Below, piece after piece: positions 8,484 to 17,563 of a DNA stretch of 64,000 bases. The position numbers were made by a program, and so were the translations under genes. The DNA comes from Pandoraea commovens (lineage in GTDB: Bacteria > Pseudomonadota > Gammaproteobacteria > Burkholderiales > Burkholderiaceae), in the NCBI RefSeq assembly GCF_902459615.1, contig NZ_CABPSA010000013.1, forward strand, positions 32,076 through 96,075. Reading direction: 5' to 3'. The notes under the pieces are model-generated. The model was not told the DNA's origin, did no database searches, and was given only the letters and a program-made list of their open reading frames with translations. Position 1 is the stretch's first letter. Each line of letters opens with the position of its first letter.

Positions 8484-9386
8484 TCAGAATGCGTAGCCTG
8501 CGCCGATCATCCATGTCTGGTTGATCGTCTTCGAGTCGGGCTCGTAGGCATTCACGCCGGGGCTGACTTGCGTGACGCTGGAACGTCCGTACTGGAAACG
8601 CGACCACTCGTAGGTCGCATTCACGTGGAAGTTGCGCGCCACTGCGTAATCCAGTCCTAAGCCCGCCACCACGACCGGTTTGTTGCCGAGATTGAAGGTG
8701 TTCTGCGAGCCAGCGAGCGTCATCGACGAGCCGACCATCGCGCCAGCGCGAATGTCCGCCGTCGCTACGAGCTTCGACGTCAGCTCCAGTTGTCCCATGA
8801 GGCCGCCCCCGACCACGTGATGACGGTAGCGCTCATAGAAACCGTAAGGATCGCGGCTGCTGTCGCGAATCCAGTCGCGATAGCTGTAGCTGACGTACGG
8901 AATGACCTGCGCATTCCACGTCCCGAGATGGAACGGAATGGCCTTACCGGCCTTAAGGGTGACATCCGTGGCCGTCGAGCGCGTGGTCATCCCGTAATTC
9001 GACTGGATCACGCGACCGGCGACGTCCTGTAAATAGCCACCGTAATTCACGTTGCCGTGCGCCACCCGCACCTGAGCGCCGAAGTACAGATTCGAGATGC
9101 CGAACAACTGCCGCTGCGTGGACGCCGTCAACGCAAAGGCTGCGGTCGTTCCGCTCTCGGAGTCGCTTTTGCCGGGGGCGATGGTTTCCCAGTAGTTCAG
9201 GCGCTGGGCACCGACACCGAACCAGACCTGATTGTTGGCGCGCAGCATGGCTTCCTGCGCATGGACGCTCACCGCAAAAAGACTGGCGAGGCCAGCAGCA
9301 GCACTAGCAGCAGCGACTAAAACGGTGCGTCCGAAGACACTACCGCCGGGGCCGCAAACGATGGTGCGGCGCGTGTTCGACGTCAT
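8484..9386 (-). CDS. Outer-membrane beta-barrel protein
   Basis: A 300-residue protein with a long signal peptide: a twin-Arg-like but probably Sec-type N-region, then LVAAASAAAGLASLFAVSVHAQE, with cleavage near AQ-E. The mature part has alternating hydrophobic/polar strands and ends in the aromatic terminus WMIGAGYAF, the classic outer-membrane insertion signal with C-terminal Phe. It resembles small autotransporter-like or OmpW/Omptin-type barrels without a clear family signature, so no function is given. The start at 9386 has GGAGGG upstream at proper spacing; the longer frame adds 54 residues that do not look coding. The gene is monocistronic and shares a terminator with the convergent ABC operon. 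Confidence 0.75.
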   Translation of the reverse strand: MTSNTRRTIVCGPGGSVFGRTVLVAAASAAAGLASLFAVSVHAQEAMLRANNQVWFGVGAQRLNYWETIAPGKSDSESGTTAAFALTASTQRQLFGISNLYFGAQVRVAHGNVNYGGYLQDVAGRVIQSNYGMTTRSTATDVTLKAGKAIPFHLGTWNAQVIPYVSYSYRDWIRDSSRDPYGFYERYRHHVVGGGLMGQLELTSKLVATADIRAGAMVGSSMTLAGSQNTFNLGNKPVVVAGLGLDYAVARNFHVNATYEWSRFQYGRSSVTQVSPGVNAYEPDSKTINQTWMIGAGYAF

Positions 9387-9864
9387 GGCACGACCCTCCC
9401 CAGGCGTGATCGCAACGACGAGTTGGAAGTGGCCATCGGCGTGGCCACCGTTTTCAGGCATTGTTTCAGCGCGCCTCGCGGGGCGCAAGCGGGGAAATGT
9501 GGATTCTTTGCGTACCTCGATTTTCGAGAGATACGTTCGTCGAGCCAATGCCCCGGCACCGGCAGGGGGGAACCTCGGCCAGCAGGCCGTGGCGATTGAC
9601 GATCAAGGCGGGGAAAGGGACGCAAAAGGGACGAAACCGGCGCGCTCAGCCGCTTTCGAGGTCTTCGTCGAAACGAATCGGCCGACGGGAGACCGTGTCA
9701 AAAAGGCCACACCTATCGGTATAGATACTGATTAGCGGTCGTTTTTGTGCGGTCGCATAATCGACTCAGAACCTGCGTGTCGTGTGCCGGGGGGCGCATA
9801 GACAAGGGCTGGAGCAGGTTCTCTTTGCGGCGAAGACCGTGTACCAGATACGAGAAGGTGCAAT
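9387..9864. other. Intergenic region upstream of the outer-membrane protein gene
   Basis: This 478-base gap contains no frame I can support as coding. A 13-bp inverted repeat CTCGA-TTT-TCGAG lies at 9516-9528. Near 9705-9735 there is an A+T-richer patch that could hold the promoter of the short gene at 9865. I see no clear -35/-10 pair. Confidence 0.4.
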
Positions 9865-10008
9865 ATGAGCTACTACCACTCCAAAGAAGAAGGCCGCGCA
9901 CGCGCCATCAGCTTCACCCCCGCCTACCGCTGGCGCCGTCGCGTGTTCGCCGTGACGTGTGCAGTACTCGCCGCGCTCGCTTACTACGCGGTGCATCACC
10001 CGAAGTAA
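9865..10008 (+). CDS. Small single-pass membrane protein, 47 residues, unknown function
   Basis: A short frame of 47 codons opened by ATG with AAGG seven to eight bases before it. The protein starts MSYYHSKEEGRARAISF, continues with a basic patch (YRWRRR), then one hydrophobic helix, VFAVTCAVLAALAYYAV, and ends HHPK. That layout, with positive charges before the helix, predicts a cytoplasmic N-terminus and a single transmembrane segment. I do not recognise a family. It stands alone between an outer-membrane protein gene and the convergent tdh-like gene. It could be a chance frame, but the start signal and topology argue for a real small protein. Confidence 0.55.
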   Translation: MSYYHSKEEGRARAISFTPAYRWRRRVFAVTCAVLAALAYYAVHHPK

Positions 10009-10083
10009 GCATCGCGGCGTCACGACATCGCGGTCGGGCCGGCGTCATCTCTCAGACGCCTGCCCCGTCGGCCTCGCTCTCGT

Positions 10084-11061
10084 TCAGGCCGCGTTTCCCA
10101 ACGCAGGCGCGTGCCAGTCGAGCGGCACGTTGGCGAGCATGTCGTCCACCATGGCGTCCAGATCGAAGGCAGGCTTCCAGCCCCAGTCGTAGCGGGCATG
10201 CGTGTCGTCGAGCGTGTGCGGCCACGTCTCGGCAATCGCCTGACGGAAGTCCGGCGCGTACTTCACCGTGAACCCCGGCACGCGACGTGCAATCGCAGCC
10301 GCGAGCGTCTTCGGGTCGAAACTCACCCCAGCCACGTTGTACGACGAACGCACGCGCAGGCGTGAGGCGTCGGCATTCATGAGTTCCAGCGTAGCGCGCA
10401 CGGCATCCGGCATATGGATCATCGGCAGCGTGGCGTCCTCCTTCAGGAAGCACGTGTACGTCTCGCCACGGCGGGCCGCCTGGAAGATGTCGATGGCGTA
10501 ATCGGTCGTGCCGCCGCCGGGCGGCGTCTTGAAGCTGATCACGCCCGGATAGCGCAGGCTGCGCACGTCCACCCCGAACTTCGTGAAGTAGTACTCGCAC
10601 AGCCGCTCGCCCGCCTGCTTGCTGATGCCATACATCGTGGTCGGATCCATGATGGCGAGCTGCGGGGTTTCCACCGCCGGTGTGTGCGGCCCGAACGCCG
10701 CGATCGACGACGGCCAGAACACGCGCAGATTCTTCCCCTTGCTCTGATGCTCACGCGCTAGTTCGAGCACGTTGAGCAGGCCATTCATGTTGAGCGTCCA
10801 GGCTTGCAGCGGACGGGTTTCGCCTGTAGCCGAGAGCAGCGCCGCCAGATGGAAGATCTGTGTGATGCCGAAGCGCTCGACCAACGCGCTCAGACGCGCC
10901 GCATCGAGTACGTCGAGCGTTTCGTAATGCACCGGATGACGCGACGGCCCCGGGGCGATGTCGGTGGCAACGACATTCTCGTTGCCATACTGCGCGGCCA
11001 GCGCTTCGACGAGTTCGCTGCCGATCTGCCCGTTGGCGCCAATGATGAGAATTCGTTCCAT
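10084..11061 (-). CDS. L-threonine 3-dehydrogenase-type NAD-dependent epimerase/dehydratase (SDR)
   Basis: A 325-residue extended short-chain dehydrogenase. It begins with the Rossmann NAD-binding motif GANGQIG, has an early Asp (VVATDIAP) expected to bind the NAD ribose, and carries the catalytic Tyr-Lys pair in TMYGISKQAGE. The overall sequence matches the UDP-galactose-epimerase-like threonine dehydrogenases that oxidise L-threonine to 2-amino-3-ketobutyrate. Placement directly after kbl, which uses that product, supports the role. A TTG six bases upstream is in frame, but ATG 11061 has AAGG at good spacing. kbl ends only two bases before this start, so translation is probably coupled. Confidence 0.85.
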   Translation of the reverse strand: MERILIIGANGQIGSELVEALAAQYGNENVVATDIAPGPSRHPVHYETLDVLDAARLSALVERFGITQIFHLAALLSATGETRPLQAWTLNMNGLLNVLELAREHQSKGKNLRVFWPSSIAAFGPHTPAVETPQLAIMDPTTMYGISKQAGERLCEYYFTKFGVDVRSLRYPGVISFKTPPGGGTTDYAIDIFQAARRGETYTCFLKEDATLPMIHMPDAVRATLELMNADASRLRVRSSYNVAGVSFDPKTLAAAIARRVPGFTVKYAPDFRQAIAETWPHTLDDTHARYDWGWKPAFDLDAMVDDMLANVPLDWHAPALGNAA

Positions 11062-11063
11062 GT

Positions 11064-12281
11064 TCAACCTTGCTTGAGAATGCCGAGTTCGTTACCGGCC
11101 TGAGCGAACGCCGCCAGCGCACGGGTGAGGTGTTCGCGGGTATGCGCCGCCGAAAGCTGCACGCGCACACGCGCCTGACCTTGCGGCACCACCGGGTAGA
11201 AGAAGCCCGTGGCAATCACACCCAGTTCATACAGACGCTGCGCGAAGTTCTGGGCGAGCGTGGCGTCGAACAGCATGACGGGGACGATCGGATGCGTGCC
11301 CGGCTTGATCGTGAAGCCCAGCGCCGCCACTTCCTGACGGAAAAACGCCGTGTTCGCATGGAGTTGTTCGCGGCGCGACGACGAGTGTTCGAGTTCGTCG
11401 AAAACCGCCAGCGACGTCCCGACAATGGCCGGTGCGAGGCTGTTGGAGAAGAGATACGGGCGCGAGCGCTGGCGCAGTGTCTCGATCACTTCGCGACGTC
11501 CCGCCGTGAAGCCCCCCATCGCCCCGCCGAGCGCCTTGCCCAGCGTGCCGGTGATGATGTCGATCTTGCCCAGCACGCCGTGGTGCTCGTGCGTGCCGCG
11601 TCCCGTCGGCCCCATGAAGCCGGACGCGTGACACTCGTCGATCATGATGAGCGCGCCGTACTGCTCGGCCAGCGCCACGATGCGGTCGAGTTGCGCAATC
11701 GTGCCGTCCATCGAAAACACACCGTCCGTGACGATGATGCGGTGACGCGCCCCGGCCGCGGCCTGCAACTGACGCTCCAGGTCGTCCATGTCGTTGTGGG
11801 CGTAGCGCAGACGCTGCGCCTTGCAAAGCCGCACGCCGTCGATGATCGAGGCGTGGTTCAGGGCGTCGGAGATGATGGCGTCCTGCTCGTCGAAGAGCGG
11901 TTCGAACACGCCGCCGTTGGCGTCGAACGCCGCAGCGTAGAGGATCGCGTCTTCCGTGCCGAGGAAGGCGGCGATGCGGGCTTCGAGTTCCTTATGCGGG
12001 CCTTGCGTGCCACAGATGAAGCGCACCGACGACAGACCGAAGCCGAAGTCTTCCAGTGCCTTCTGCCCCGCCTTGACGAGCGATTCGCTGCCAGAGAGCC
12101 CCAGATAGTTGTTTGCGCACAGGTTGATACGCGTCTGCCCGTCGTCGCACATAACCTCCGGCCCCTGCCGCGACATGAGCACGCGTTCCTGCTTGAAAAG
12201 GCCCTGACGGCGCGTGTCTTCGAGTCGTTCGGTCAGTTGACGGTAGAAGCCCTCGCGGGCTTCCTGGGTTTGTGCGGTCAT
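11064..12281 (-). CDS. kbl: Glycine C-acetyltransferase (2-amino-3-ketobutyrate CoA ligase)
   Basis: A 405-residue PLP enzyme of the alpha-oxoamine synthase family that splits 2-amino-3-ketobutyrate with CoA into glycine and acetyl-CoA. The PLP lysine is K249 in TGTLGKALGGA, with the upstream Asp-x-x-His block in MIDECHASGFMG. ANNYLGLSG near residue 57 is typical of Kbl. Length is within ten residues of E. coli Kbl (398). An in-frame ATG lies nine bases upstream, but GGAG is correctly spaced only for 12281. It forms an operon with the downstream dehydrogenase and diverges from an XRE-cupin regulator across a palindrome-rich gap. Confidence 0.93.
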   Translation of the reverse strand: MTAQTQEAREGFYRQLTERLEDTRRQGLFKQERVLMSRQGPEVMCDDGQTRINLCANNYLGLSGSESLVKAGQKALEDFGFGLSSVRFICGTQGPHKELEARIAAFLGTEDAILYAAAFDANGGVFEPLFDEQDAIISDALNHASIIDGVRLCKAQRLRYAHNDMDDLERQLQAAAGARHRIIVTDGVFSMDGTIAQLDRIVALAEQYGALIMIDECHASGFMGPTGRGTHEHHGVLGKIDIITGTLGKALGGAMGGFTAGRREVIETLRQRSRPYLFSNSLAPAIVGTSLAVFDELEHSSSRREQLHANTAFFRQEVAALGFTIKPGTHPIVPVMLFDATLAQNFAQRLYELGVIATGFFYPVVPQGQARVRVQLSAAHTREHLTRALAAFAQAGNELGILKQG

Positions 12282-12374
12282 CGTGCGCATCTCCTATGCG
12301 TCCAGCGGTTTCAGCGGTGCAGGGCGAACCCGCTCTGCTACCATGCAGCCATCACGGCATCCAACTTATCGGAA

Positions 12375-12411
12375 ACTATACTTTATATTGAACTAGTTTC
12401 AATATATTGAA
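12375..12411. promoter_or_regulatory. kbl promoter overlapped by three TTGAA half-sites (candidate regulator operator)
   Basis: On the minus strand TTGAAA (12397-12402) and TATAGT (12375-12380) with a 16-base spacer form a promoter about 95 bases before kbl. The same stretch carries ATTGAA (12387-12392), TTCAAT (12398-12403) and ATTGAA (12406-12411). The first two form an inverted repeat with a 5-base spacer, and the last two form the perfect 14-bp palindrome at 12398-12411. Binding here would cover the -35 element. The divergent XRE-cupin protein is the obvious candidate binder. Confidence 0.6.
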
Positions 12412-12435
12412 AAATTCTAATATCCCGGAATTCAT

Positions 12436-13026
12436 ATGGCAAGTACTCCCGCAGCCTCTGCGGCGTCTCCGATCGCCCCGCCGCCCGTCGGCGACATGAT
12501 TCAGCAACTGCGCAAGGATCGTGGCATGACGCTGGAGACGCTCTCGCGCGCGTCCGGCGTCTCCAAGTCGATGCTCTCCCAGATCGAGCGCGACAAGGCC
12601 AATCCGACCATCGCCGTGGCCTGGCGGCTCGCCAACGCACTGGGCGTGCGTCTGGACCAGTTGCTGGGTGCGCCGTCCGGCGACCCGGAACCGGTGCGCA
12701 TTTTCGGCAAACATGAGACGCCGACGCTCGCGGGTGCCGAACAGGCCTATCAGTTGAAGATCCTCGGGCCGATGGAGCTGGCGGGCAAATTCGAGTGGTA
12801 CGAACTGACGCTACAACCCGGCGCGGCGCTCGTCTCCGAGCCGCACGATCCGGGCACGCGCGAGCACTTCACCGTGTTCGACGGGCAGGTCGACATCGAG
12901 GTCGAACACGTCGCGCGCCGCGCCAAACCGGGCGAGACGGCCCGCTACCCCGCCGACCGCGCCCACGCGATCCGTAACGTCGGCAAGTCGGTCGCGCGTG
13001 GCCTGATGGTCGTAATTCACGGCTGA
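12436..13026 (+). CDS. XRE-family regulator with C-terminal cupin domain
   Basis: A 196-residue protein. After an Ala/Pro-rich lead of about 18 residues comes an XRE helix-turn-helix (about 20-78: [20 protein letters not shown], then [17 protein letters not shown]). A cupin_2 barrel fills about 105-190, with [22 protein letters not shown] and a later [14 protein letters not shown] block. HTH-cupin proteins usually sense a small molecule and control adjacent catabolic genes. The gene diverges from kbl-tdh, and paired TTGAA sites lie between them, so control of threonine/glycine catabolism is likely. There is no obvious Shine-Dalgarno sequence before the ATG. Confidence 0.85.
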   Translation: MASTPAASAASPIAPPPVGDMIQQLRKDRGMTLETLSRASGVSKSMLSQIERDKANPTIAVAWRLANALGVRLDQLLGAPSGDPEPVRIFGKHETPTLAGAEQAYQLKILGPMELAGKFEWYELTLQPGAALVSEPHDPGTREHFTVFDGQVDIEVEHVARRAKPGETARYPADRAHAIRNVGKSVARGLMVVIHG

Positions 13027-13102
13027 CACGGCTGACCCGGCTAACACAGCCGATCGTCACTCGCTGCAAGGGTGCGCAAGCCTTCGCGTGCGCTCGCAAA
13101 GC

Positions 13103-13129
13103 TCAAGTCCTCGCCAGGACTGCCGTTAG
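13103..13129 (+). promoter_or_regulatory. Candidate sigma28 (FliA) promoter for the chemoreceptor gene
   Basis: TCAAGTCC (13103-13110), then 11 bases, then GCCGTTAG (13122-13129) match the FliA consensus TAAAGTTT-N11-GCCGATAA at 11 of 16 positions with exact spacing. It lies about 140 bases before the chemoreceptor start, as is common for receptors of the flagellar regulon. Confidence 0.4.
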
Positions 13130-13271
13130 CACACGTTCGGTCCGCACCTTCTTCCGAGGGTGCCGACAACCGATCAAAAATGTCGATAGTCGGACTGCAC
13201 GGATGGGAACCCCCGTCACGTACGGCCACCGCGTGCAACACCAAAGCGGAATCAGTGGGGATGACAAAGTA

Positions 13272-14906
13272 ATGCAGCGATTGAGTCTGAAAGCGAAGTT
13301 GTGGTCTGCCGTCGCGTTGATGTGGGTCAGCCTGCTGGCGATGGCGATCTGGGGCGCATGGGCGCAGCGCGACACCATGCTCGCCGAGCGCCGGGCGGGC
13401 CTGACCCACGTGGTCGATGCCGGACTGAGTCTGGCCAAGCACTACGCCGCACGCGCCGAGCGCGGGGAAATGAGCGTCGCGGACGCACAAAAGGCCGCCC
13501 GCGAGCAAATCGGCGCGATCCGCTACGACGGCGAAAACTATTTCGGTATCTTGAACTCGCAGCGCGTGATCGTGCTGAACGCGGTCAATCCGAAGCTCGA
13601 AGGCCGCGACATGAGCCAGTTCCGCGATCCGTCGGGCAAGCTCATGTTTTCGGACATCGTCGCTGCCGCACGCACCAACGACCCGTTCGTCTCATATCTC
13701 TGGCCCAAGCCCGGCTCGGACAAACCCGTCGAAAAGATCAGCCGCGTGGGCGTGTATCAGCCCTGGGACTGGTATCTGACGACCGGCGTCTACGTCGACG
13801 ACATCAATGCTGCCTTCGTCGGGGCGCTGCTGCGCTGGGGGGCCATGCTCGCCGTCATCGGTCTGGCGGTGTCGGGCGTCATGCTGCTCATCATCCGTAA
13901 CGTCCAGCAAAGTCTTGGCGGCGAGCCGGAGTACGCGACGGATATCGCCACGCGCATTGCCGACGGCGATCTGCTCACGCAAGTCCGTCTGCGTCAGGGC
14001 GACGGCGCCAGCCTGCTCCACGCGATGCAGCGCATGCAGGGCAATCTTCAACAAATGATCGGACGCATTCGCGGCGGCACCAGCGCCATCACGCTTGCCG
14101 CGCGCGAGATCGCCGAAGGCAACACCGACCTGTCGGCGCGCACGGAACAGCAGGCGGCCGCGCTGGAGGAGACGGCATCGTCGATGGAGCAACTGACGTC
14201 GACCGTGCGTCAGAACGCCGACAACGCGCGTCAGGCGAGTCAACTCGCGGAGAACGCGTCGGCCATCGCGGTGCGCGGCGGACAGGTCGTGGATCAGGTG
14301 GTGGCCACGATGGAAGGCATCTCGCAAAGCTCGGGCAAAGTGGTCGACATCATCAGCGTGATCGACGGCATTGCCTTCCAGACGAACATTCTTGCGCTGA
14401 ACGCGGCGGTGGAAGCGGCACGCGCCGGTGAGCAGGGACGCGGCTTCGCCGTCGTCGCGGGCGAGGTGCGCACGCTGGCCCAGCGCAGCGCTGCCGCCGC
14501 GAAGGAAATCAAGGAACTGATCGAGTCGTCGAACGGCCGCGTGCAGGACGGCTCGGTGCTCGTGGCGCAGGCGGGCCAGACGATGCACGACGTCGTGCAG
14601 GCGGTGCGACGCGTCACCGACATCATGGGAGAGATCTCGGCGGCGTCGGAAGAGCAGAGTCACGGCATCGAGCAAGTCGGCCGTGCCGTGACGCAGATGG
14701 ATGAAGTCACGCAGCAGAACGCTGCGCTCGTGGAGCAGGCGGCCGCAGCGGCGGCGTCCATGGAAGATCAGGCGCGTGCGCTCGATCAGGCGGTGGCCGC
14801 TTTCCGCATGAACGGCGGCATGAACGGTGCAGCGACGTCAGATGGGGCGAATGCCCCGATGACGCGCGGCACCGCTGCGGTCGCGATGCAGCGTCTGGCG
14901 GCCTGA
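13272..14906 (+). CDS. Methyl-accepting chemotaxis protein with single Cache (sCache_2) sensor
   Basis: A 544-residue chemoreceptor. TM1 is about residues 12-31. A periplasmic single-Cache domain (about 35-180) shows [23 protein letters not shown]-like and [16 protein letters not shown] blocks. TM2 is about 186-208, followed by HAMP (about 209-265) and the coiled-coil signalling domain. Its hairpin tip reads [20 protein letters not shown] and [18 protein letters not shown]. There is no C-terminal NWETF-type CheR-binding pentapeptide, so adaptation probably relies on other receptors. ATG 13272 was chosen because it starts directly before the basic-hydrophobic N-terminus; an upstream frame extension adds 23 residues without membrane character. 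Small organic acids are frequent Cache ligands, but the ligand is not known here. Confidence 0.9.
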   Translation: MQRLSLKAKLWSAVALMWVSLLAMAIWGAWAQRDTMLAERRAGLTHVVDAGLSLAKHYAARAERGEMSVADAQKAAREQIGAIRYDGENYFGILNSQRVIVLNAVNPKLEGRDMSQFRDPSGKLMFSDIVAAARTNDPFVSYLWPKPGSDKPVEKISRVGVYQPWDWYLTTGVYVDDINAAFVGALLRWGAMLAVIGLAVSGVMLLIIRNVQQSLGGEPEYATDIATRIADGDLLTQVRLRQGDGASLLHAMQRMQGNLQQMIGRIRGGTSAITLAAREIAEGNTDLSARTEQQAAALEETASSMEQLTSTVRQNADNARQASQLAENASAIAVRGGQVVDQVVATMEGISQSSGKVVDIISVIDGIAFQTNILALNAAVEAARAGEQGRGFAVVAGEVRTLAQRSAAAAKEIKELIESSNGRVQDGSVLVAQAGQTMHDVVQAVRRVTDIMGEISAASEEQSHGIEQVGRAVTQMDEVTQQNAALVEQAAAAAASMEDQARALDQAVAAFRMNGGMNGAATSDGANAPMTRGTAAVAMQRLAA

Positions 14907-14922
14907 GGTCTTCGGCATTGTG

Positions 14923-14953
14923 ACGACGGTCGGCGCGTGTCCGCGACCGTCGT
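14923..14953. terminator. Hairpin between convergent chemoreceptor and TetR genes
   Basis: A perfect 10-bp stem (14923-14932 with 14944-14953) has an 11-base loop and sits 17 bases past the chemoreceptor stop. There is no T-tract on either strand, so termination is only a guess. Confidence 0.4.
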
Positions 14954-14993
14954 TCGCCGCCCGCCGTCATATCCTCGACGTTAGCCACCGTGG

Positions 14994-15776
14994 TTACGTG
15001 GCGCTCAGCTCTCCCGCCATGCCCGCGTCGATGATCTGACGCGCCACCGTCGGCAAGATACGCAGCGGTGCCGAGCCCGGCCCAAAGGTCTGGCTCGCGG
15101 CATACGCGCCTTCGAGAATCAGCGACAGCGCATCGACCAGCGGTGCCGGTTCCTCGAGACCGGCTGCTGTCACCAGCGCGGTGAAACGCTTCACCACTTC
15201 CGCCTTGTAATTCACGACCGAATGACGCGCCGCGTGGTCCGGATCGGGGAATTCCGCCGCCACGTTGACGAACGGGCACCCGCGATAGCCGGGACGGCTC
15301 GCCCGCTGGGCCAGATCCACGAAAATCTGCAACATCTGCGCACGCGGTTCGCCCGGGCGCTTCGCGATGCTCTCGTCGATGCGCGCAAGACTCGCCGTCT
15401 GCATATGATCGAGATACGCCAGAATCAGATCGTCCTTCGACGCGAACTGGCGATACAGGCTCATCTTGTTGACGCCCGCGCGCTTGACGACGGCGTCCAC
15501 GCCCACGGCGCGCACCCCCTCTGTATGGAACAACTCGACGGCCGCGTCGAGCAGGTGCTGCTGCGCAATCGGCGCGGGCGTGACGTGCCGCCCCGGCTTG
15601 GCCGCACGAGACGCAGCACTGCGGCGGCGGGCCGTCGCGGGGGCCGCATTGGACGTCGCGCTTACGCTTTCGCCCGCGGTTTCGGCGACGACATCGGTGC
15701 CCGCTTTCATCGCGTCTGCCCCACCGGTCGGCGAGACAACCTCGACGGGCACGGAAGATGTTGACGATTTGGCCAT
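14994..15776 (-). CDS. TetR/AcrR-family transcriptional regulator
   Basis: A 260-residue TetR-type repressor. The helix-turn-helix spans about residues 72-118, with LLDAAVELFHTEGVRAVGVD, VVKRAGVNKMSLYRQFASKDDLI. The ligand domain (about 125-255) carries RPGYRGCPFVNVAAEFPDP, seen in TetR relatives of the TetR_C_11 type that respond to small organic compounds. The first about 70 residues are Ala/Ser/Thr-rich and probably disordered. It diverges from an MFS transporter gene; the shared gap carries a palindromic site inside two overlapping promoters, so it most likely represses itself and the transporter. GGAG lies about ten bases before the ATG. Confidence 0.88.
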   Translation of the reverse strand: MAKSSTSSVPVEVVSPTGGADAMKAGTDVVAETAGESVSATSNAAPATARRRSAASRAAKPGRHVTPAPIAQQHLLDAAVELFHTEGVRAVGVDAVVKRAGVNKMSLYRQFASKDDLILAYLDHMQTASLARIDESIAKRPGEPRAQMLQIFVDLAQRASRPGYRGCPFVNVAAEFPDPDHAARHSVVNYKAEVVKRFTALVTAAGLEEPAPLVDALSLILEGAYAASQTFGPGSAPLRILPTVARQIIDAGMAGELSAT

Positions 15777-15850
15777 GATCCGGCGCTCCCTGAACTGTGG
15801 TTTGCCATTGACGCGGGCGTTGCAAAAGCCCTGCCGTCAAAAAGGAATAC

Positions 15851-15903
15851 TTGACATGTTACCGATCGGTTCATAACATGGCAACCTCATGTTACCGCTC
15901 AGT
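15851..15903. promoter_or_regulatory. Overlapping divergent promoters with TetR-type operator
   Basis: On the plus strand TTGACA (15851-15856) and TAACAT (15874-15879) are 17 bases apart, facing the MFS gene. On the minus strand TTGCCA (15879-15884) and TAACAT (15856-15861) are also 17 bases apart, facing tetR. The perfect palindrome ACCGATCGGT (15861-15870) sits in both spacers. A degraded second copy, TTACCGCTCAGT (15892-15903), lies 33 bases on. One bound repressor could block both promoters. Confidence 0.7.
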
Positions 15904-16021
15904 CACAAGTCTATCGATGAACGTAGACCGTGCGGTTCCCGCAAACGTTCCCGGTTCGGCTTTTAAAACCGCTTAAGCCCCTTAAAACGGCAAAGACCGA
16001 ACCGCAGCAAGGATCTCCGCC

Positions 16022-17308
16022 ATGAAGGCTGCACTTGCAAGGCGCATCGACGGGCGCTTCCACTACGGGTGGATCGTCGTCGGCGTGATTTTCCTGGTCC
16101 TGCTCGCTTCGGCGGGCATTCGCGCGACGCCCAGCGTCATGATGGTGCCGCTCGAACACGACTTCGGCTGGAGCCGCGCCACGATTTCGCTGGCGATCTC
16201 CGTCAATCTGGCCTTGTACGGCCTGACCGGACCGTTCGCGGCGGCCGCCATGCAGCGCTTCGGCATTCGTCCCACGGTCATGGTTGCCCTGCTGCTGCTC
16301 GCATCGGGCACGGCGCTCTCGTCGCTAATGACTGCACCCTGGCAGATGGTGCTGATTTGGGGCGTGATGGTGGGCGGTGGCACCGGCGTCGCGGCCGTGA
16401 CGCTCGCGGCCACGGTCTCGAACCGCTGGTTCCACACGCATCGCGGTCTGGCGATGGGCATTCTTACAGCCAGCTCGGCGACCGGACAGATGGTGTTTCT
16501 GCCGATCATGGCCGCGATCACGGAAAACTACGGCTGGCGGCCGGTGGTCCTGATCGTGGCAGCGGTGGCGGCTATCGTTCTGCCGCTTGTCGCAATCCTT
16601 GTGCCGGAGCGTCCGGGATCGGTCGGCCTGCGCCCGGTCGGCGCACCGGAAGACGCCCCCGACGTGCAACTTACGCAAGGCAATCCGCTCACGGCGGCGC
16701 TCTCGGCACTGCGTATGGCGGCTGGCAAGCGTGATTTCTGGCTGCTGTTCTTCAGCTTCTTCATCTGTGGCGCGAGCACGAACGGTTACATCGGCACGCA
16801 CTTCATCGCGATGTGTGGCGACTATGGCATCTCCGAGGTGAAGGGCGCGGGCATTCTGGCCGCGATGGGCATTCTCGACCTTATCGGCACCACGGCGTCG
16901 GGCTGGCTCTCTGACCGCTACAACAGCCGTGTGCTGCTGTTCTGGTACTACGGACTGCGCGGTCTGTCGCTGATCTATCTGCCTTACGCTTTCGGCTTCG
17001 ATTTCTTCGGCATTCCGCTCTTCGCGCTGTTCTACGGTCTGGATTGGATCGCGACGGTGCCGCCGACGGTGCGTCTGACGACCGACGTGTTCGGCAAGAC
17101 GATGGCTCCGATCGTTTTCGGCTGGATCGTGGCGGGCCATCAGCTAGGCGCTGCAACGGCAGCACTGGTCGCCGGTTCGCTGCGTGCAACGCTCGGCAAT
17201 TACACGATGGCCTCGATGCTGTCGGGCGGCGTGTGCATCATCGGCGCGTTCATGGTGTTGCGCATCGCCCCGCATGCGCCGAAGCGTCCGGTGGCCGCGA
17301 ATGCCTGA
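16022..17308 (+). CDS. Major facilitator superfamily transporter (oxalate/formate antiporter-like)
   Basis: A 428-residue, 12-helix MFS protein. The first part reads GRFHYGWIVVGVIFLVLLAS, followed by VMMVPLEHDFGWSRATISLAIS, typical of the oxalate/formate and monocarboxylate-type MFS group. Between helices 2 and 3 lies the loop MQRFGIRPT, and the second half repeats the pattern with GWLSDRYNSR. A soluble loop around residues 200-225 separates the two six-helix bundles. AAGGA precedes the ATG by about seven bases. The gene diverges from a TetR regulator with a shared operator, suggesting induction by a compound that the carrier moves. Substrate identity is inference at best: a carboxylate or an aromatic acid. 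Confidence 0.85.
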   Translation: MKAALARRIDGRFHYGWIVVGVIFLVLLASAGIRATPSVMMVPLEHDFGWSRATISLAISVNLALYGLTGPFAAAAMQRFGIRPTVMVALLLLASGTALSSLMTAPWQMVLIWGVMVGGGTGVAAVTLAATVSNRWFHTHRGLAMGILTASSATGQMVFLPIMAAITENYGWRPVVLIVAAVAAIVLPLVAILVPERPGSVGLRPVGAPEDAPDVQLTQGNPLTAALSALRMAAGKRDFWLLFFSFFICGASTNGYIGTHFIAMCGDYGISEVKGAGILAAMGILDLIGTTASGWLSDRYNSRVLLFWYYGLRGLSLIYLPYAFGFDFFGIPLFALFYGLDWIATVPPTVRLTTDVFGKTMAPIVFGWIVAGHQLGAATAALVAGSLRATLGNYTMASMLSGGVCIIGAFMVLRIAPHAPKRPVAANA

Positions 17309-17563
17309 ATCGGCTGATTCCAGCGTGTTTTCGGCCCGTTAGTCGCGAAATTTACGACGAATCGGTCGAAAACTCGCCTGCATCGAAATACCCCGACAAC
17401 TCGCCGCGTCTCCCTGTTTTGGTGCAGGAAGACCGGCGAGTTTCTTATTGGCGGCACGTTGGCCGTTGCGACGATTTCGTCGTCAGCAAGGCCAAGAAAA
17501 TTGCCGTAACCTGTGCGAGTTTTGTGCAGCACAGCAACCCCCACTTTCACAGGACCTTCAGCA

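Noticed and set aside
17371-17442. Inverted repeat AACTCGCCG with CGGCGAGTT between MFS and OYE genes
   Set aside because: The loop is 27 bases and no clear T-tract follows on either strand, so I did not list it as a terminator.
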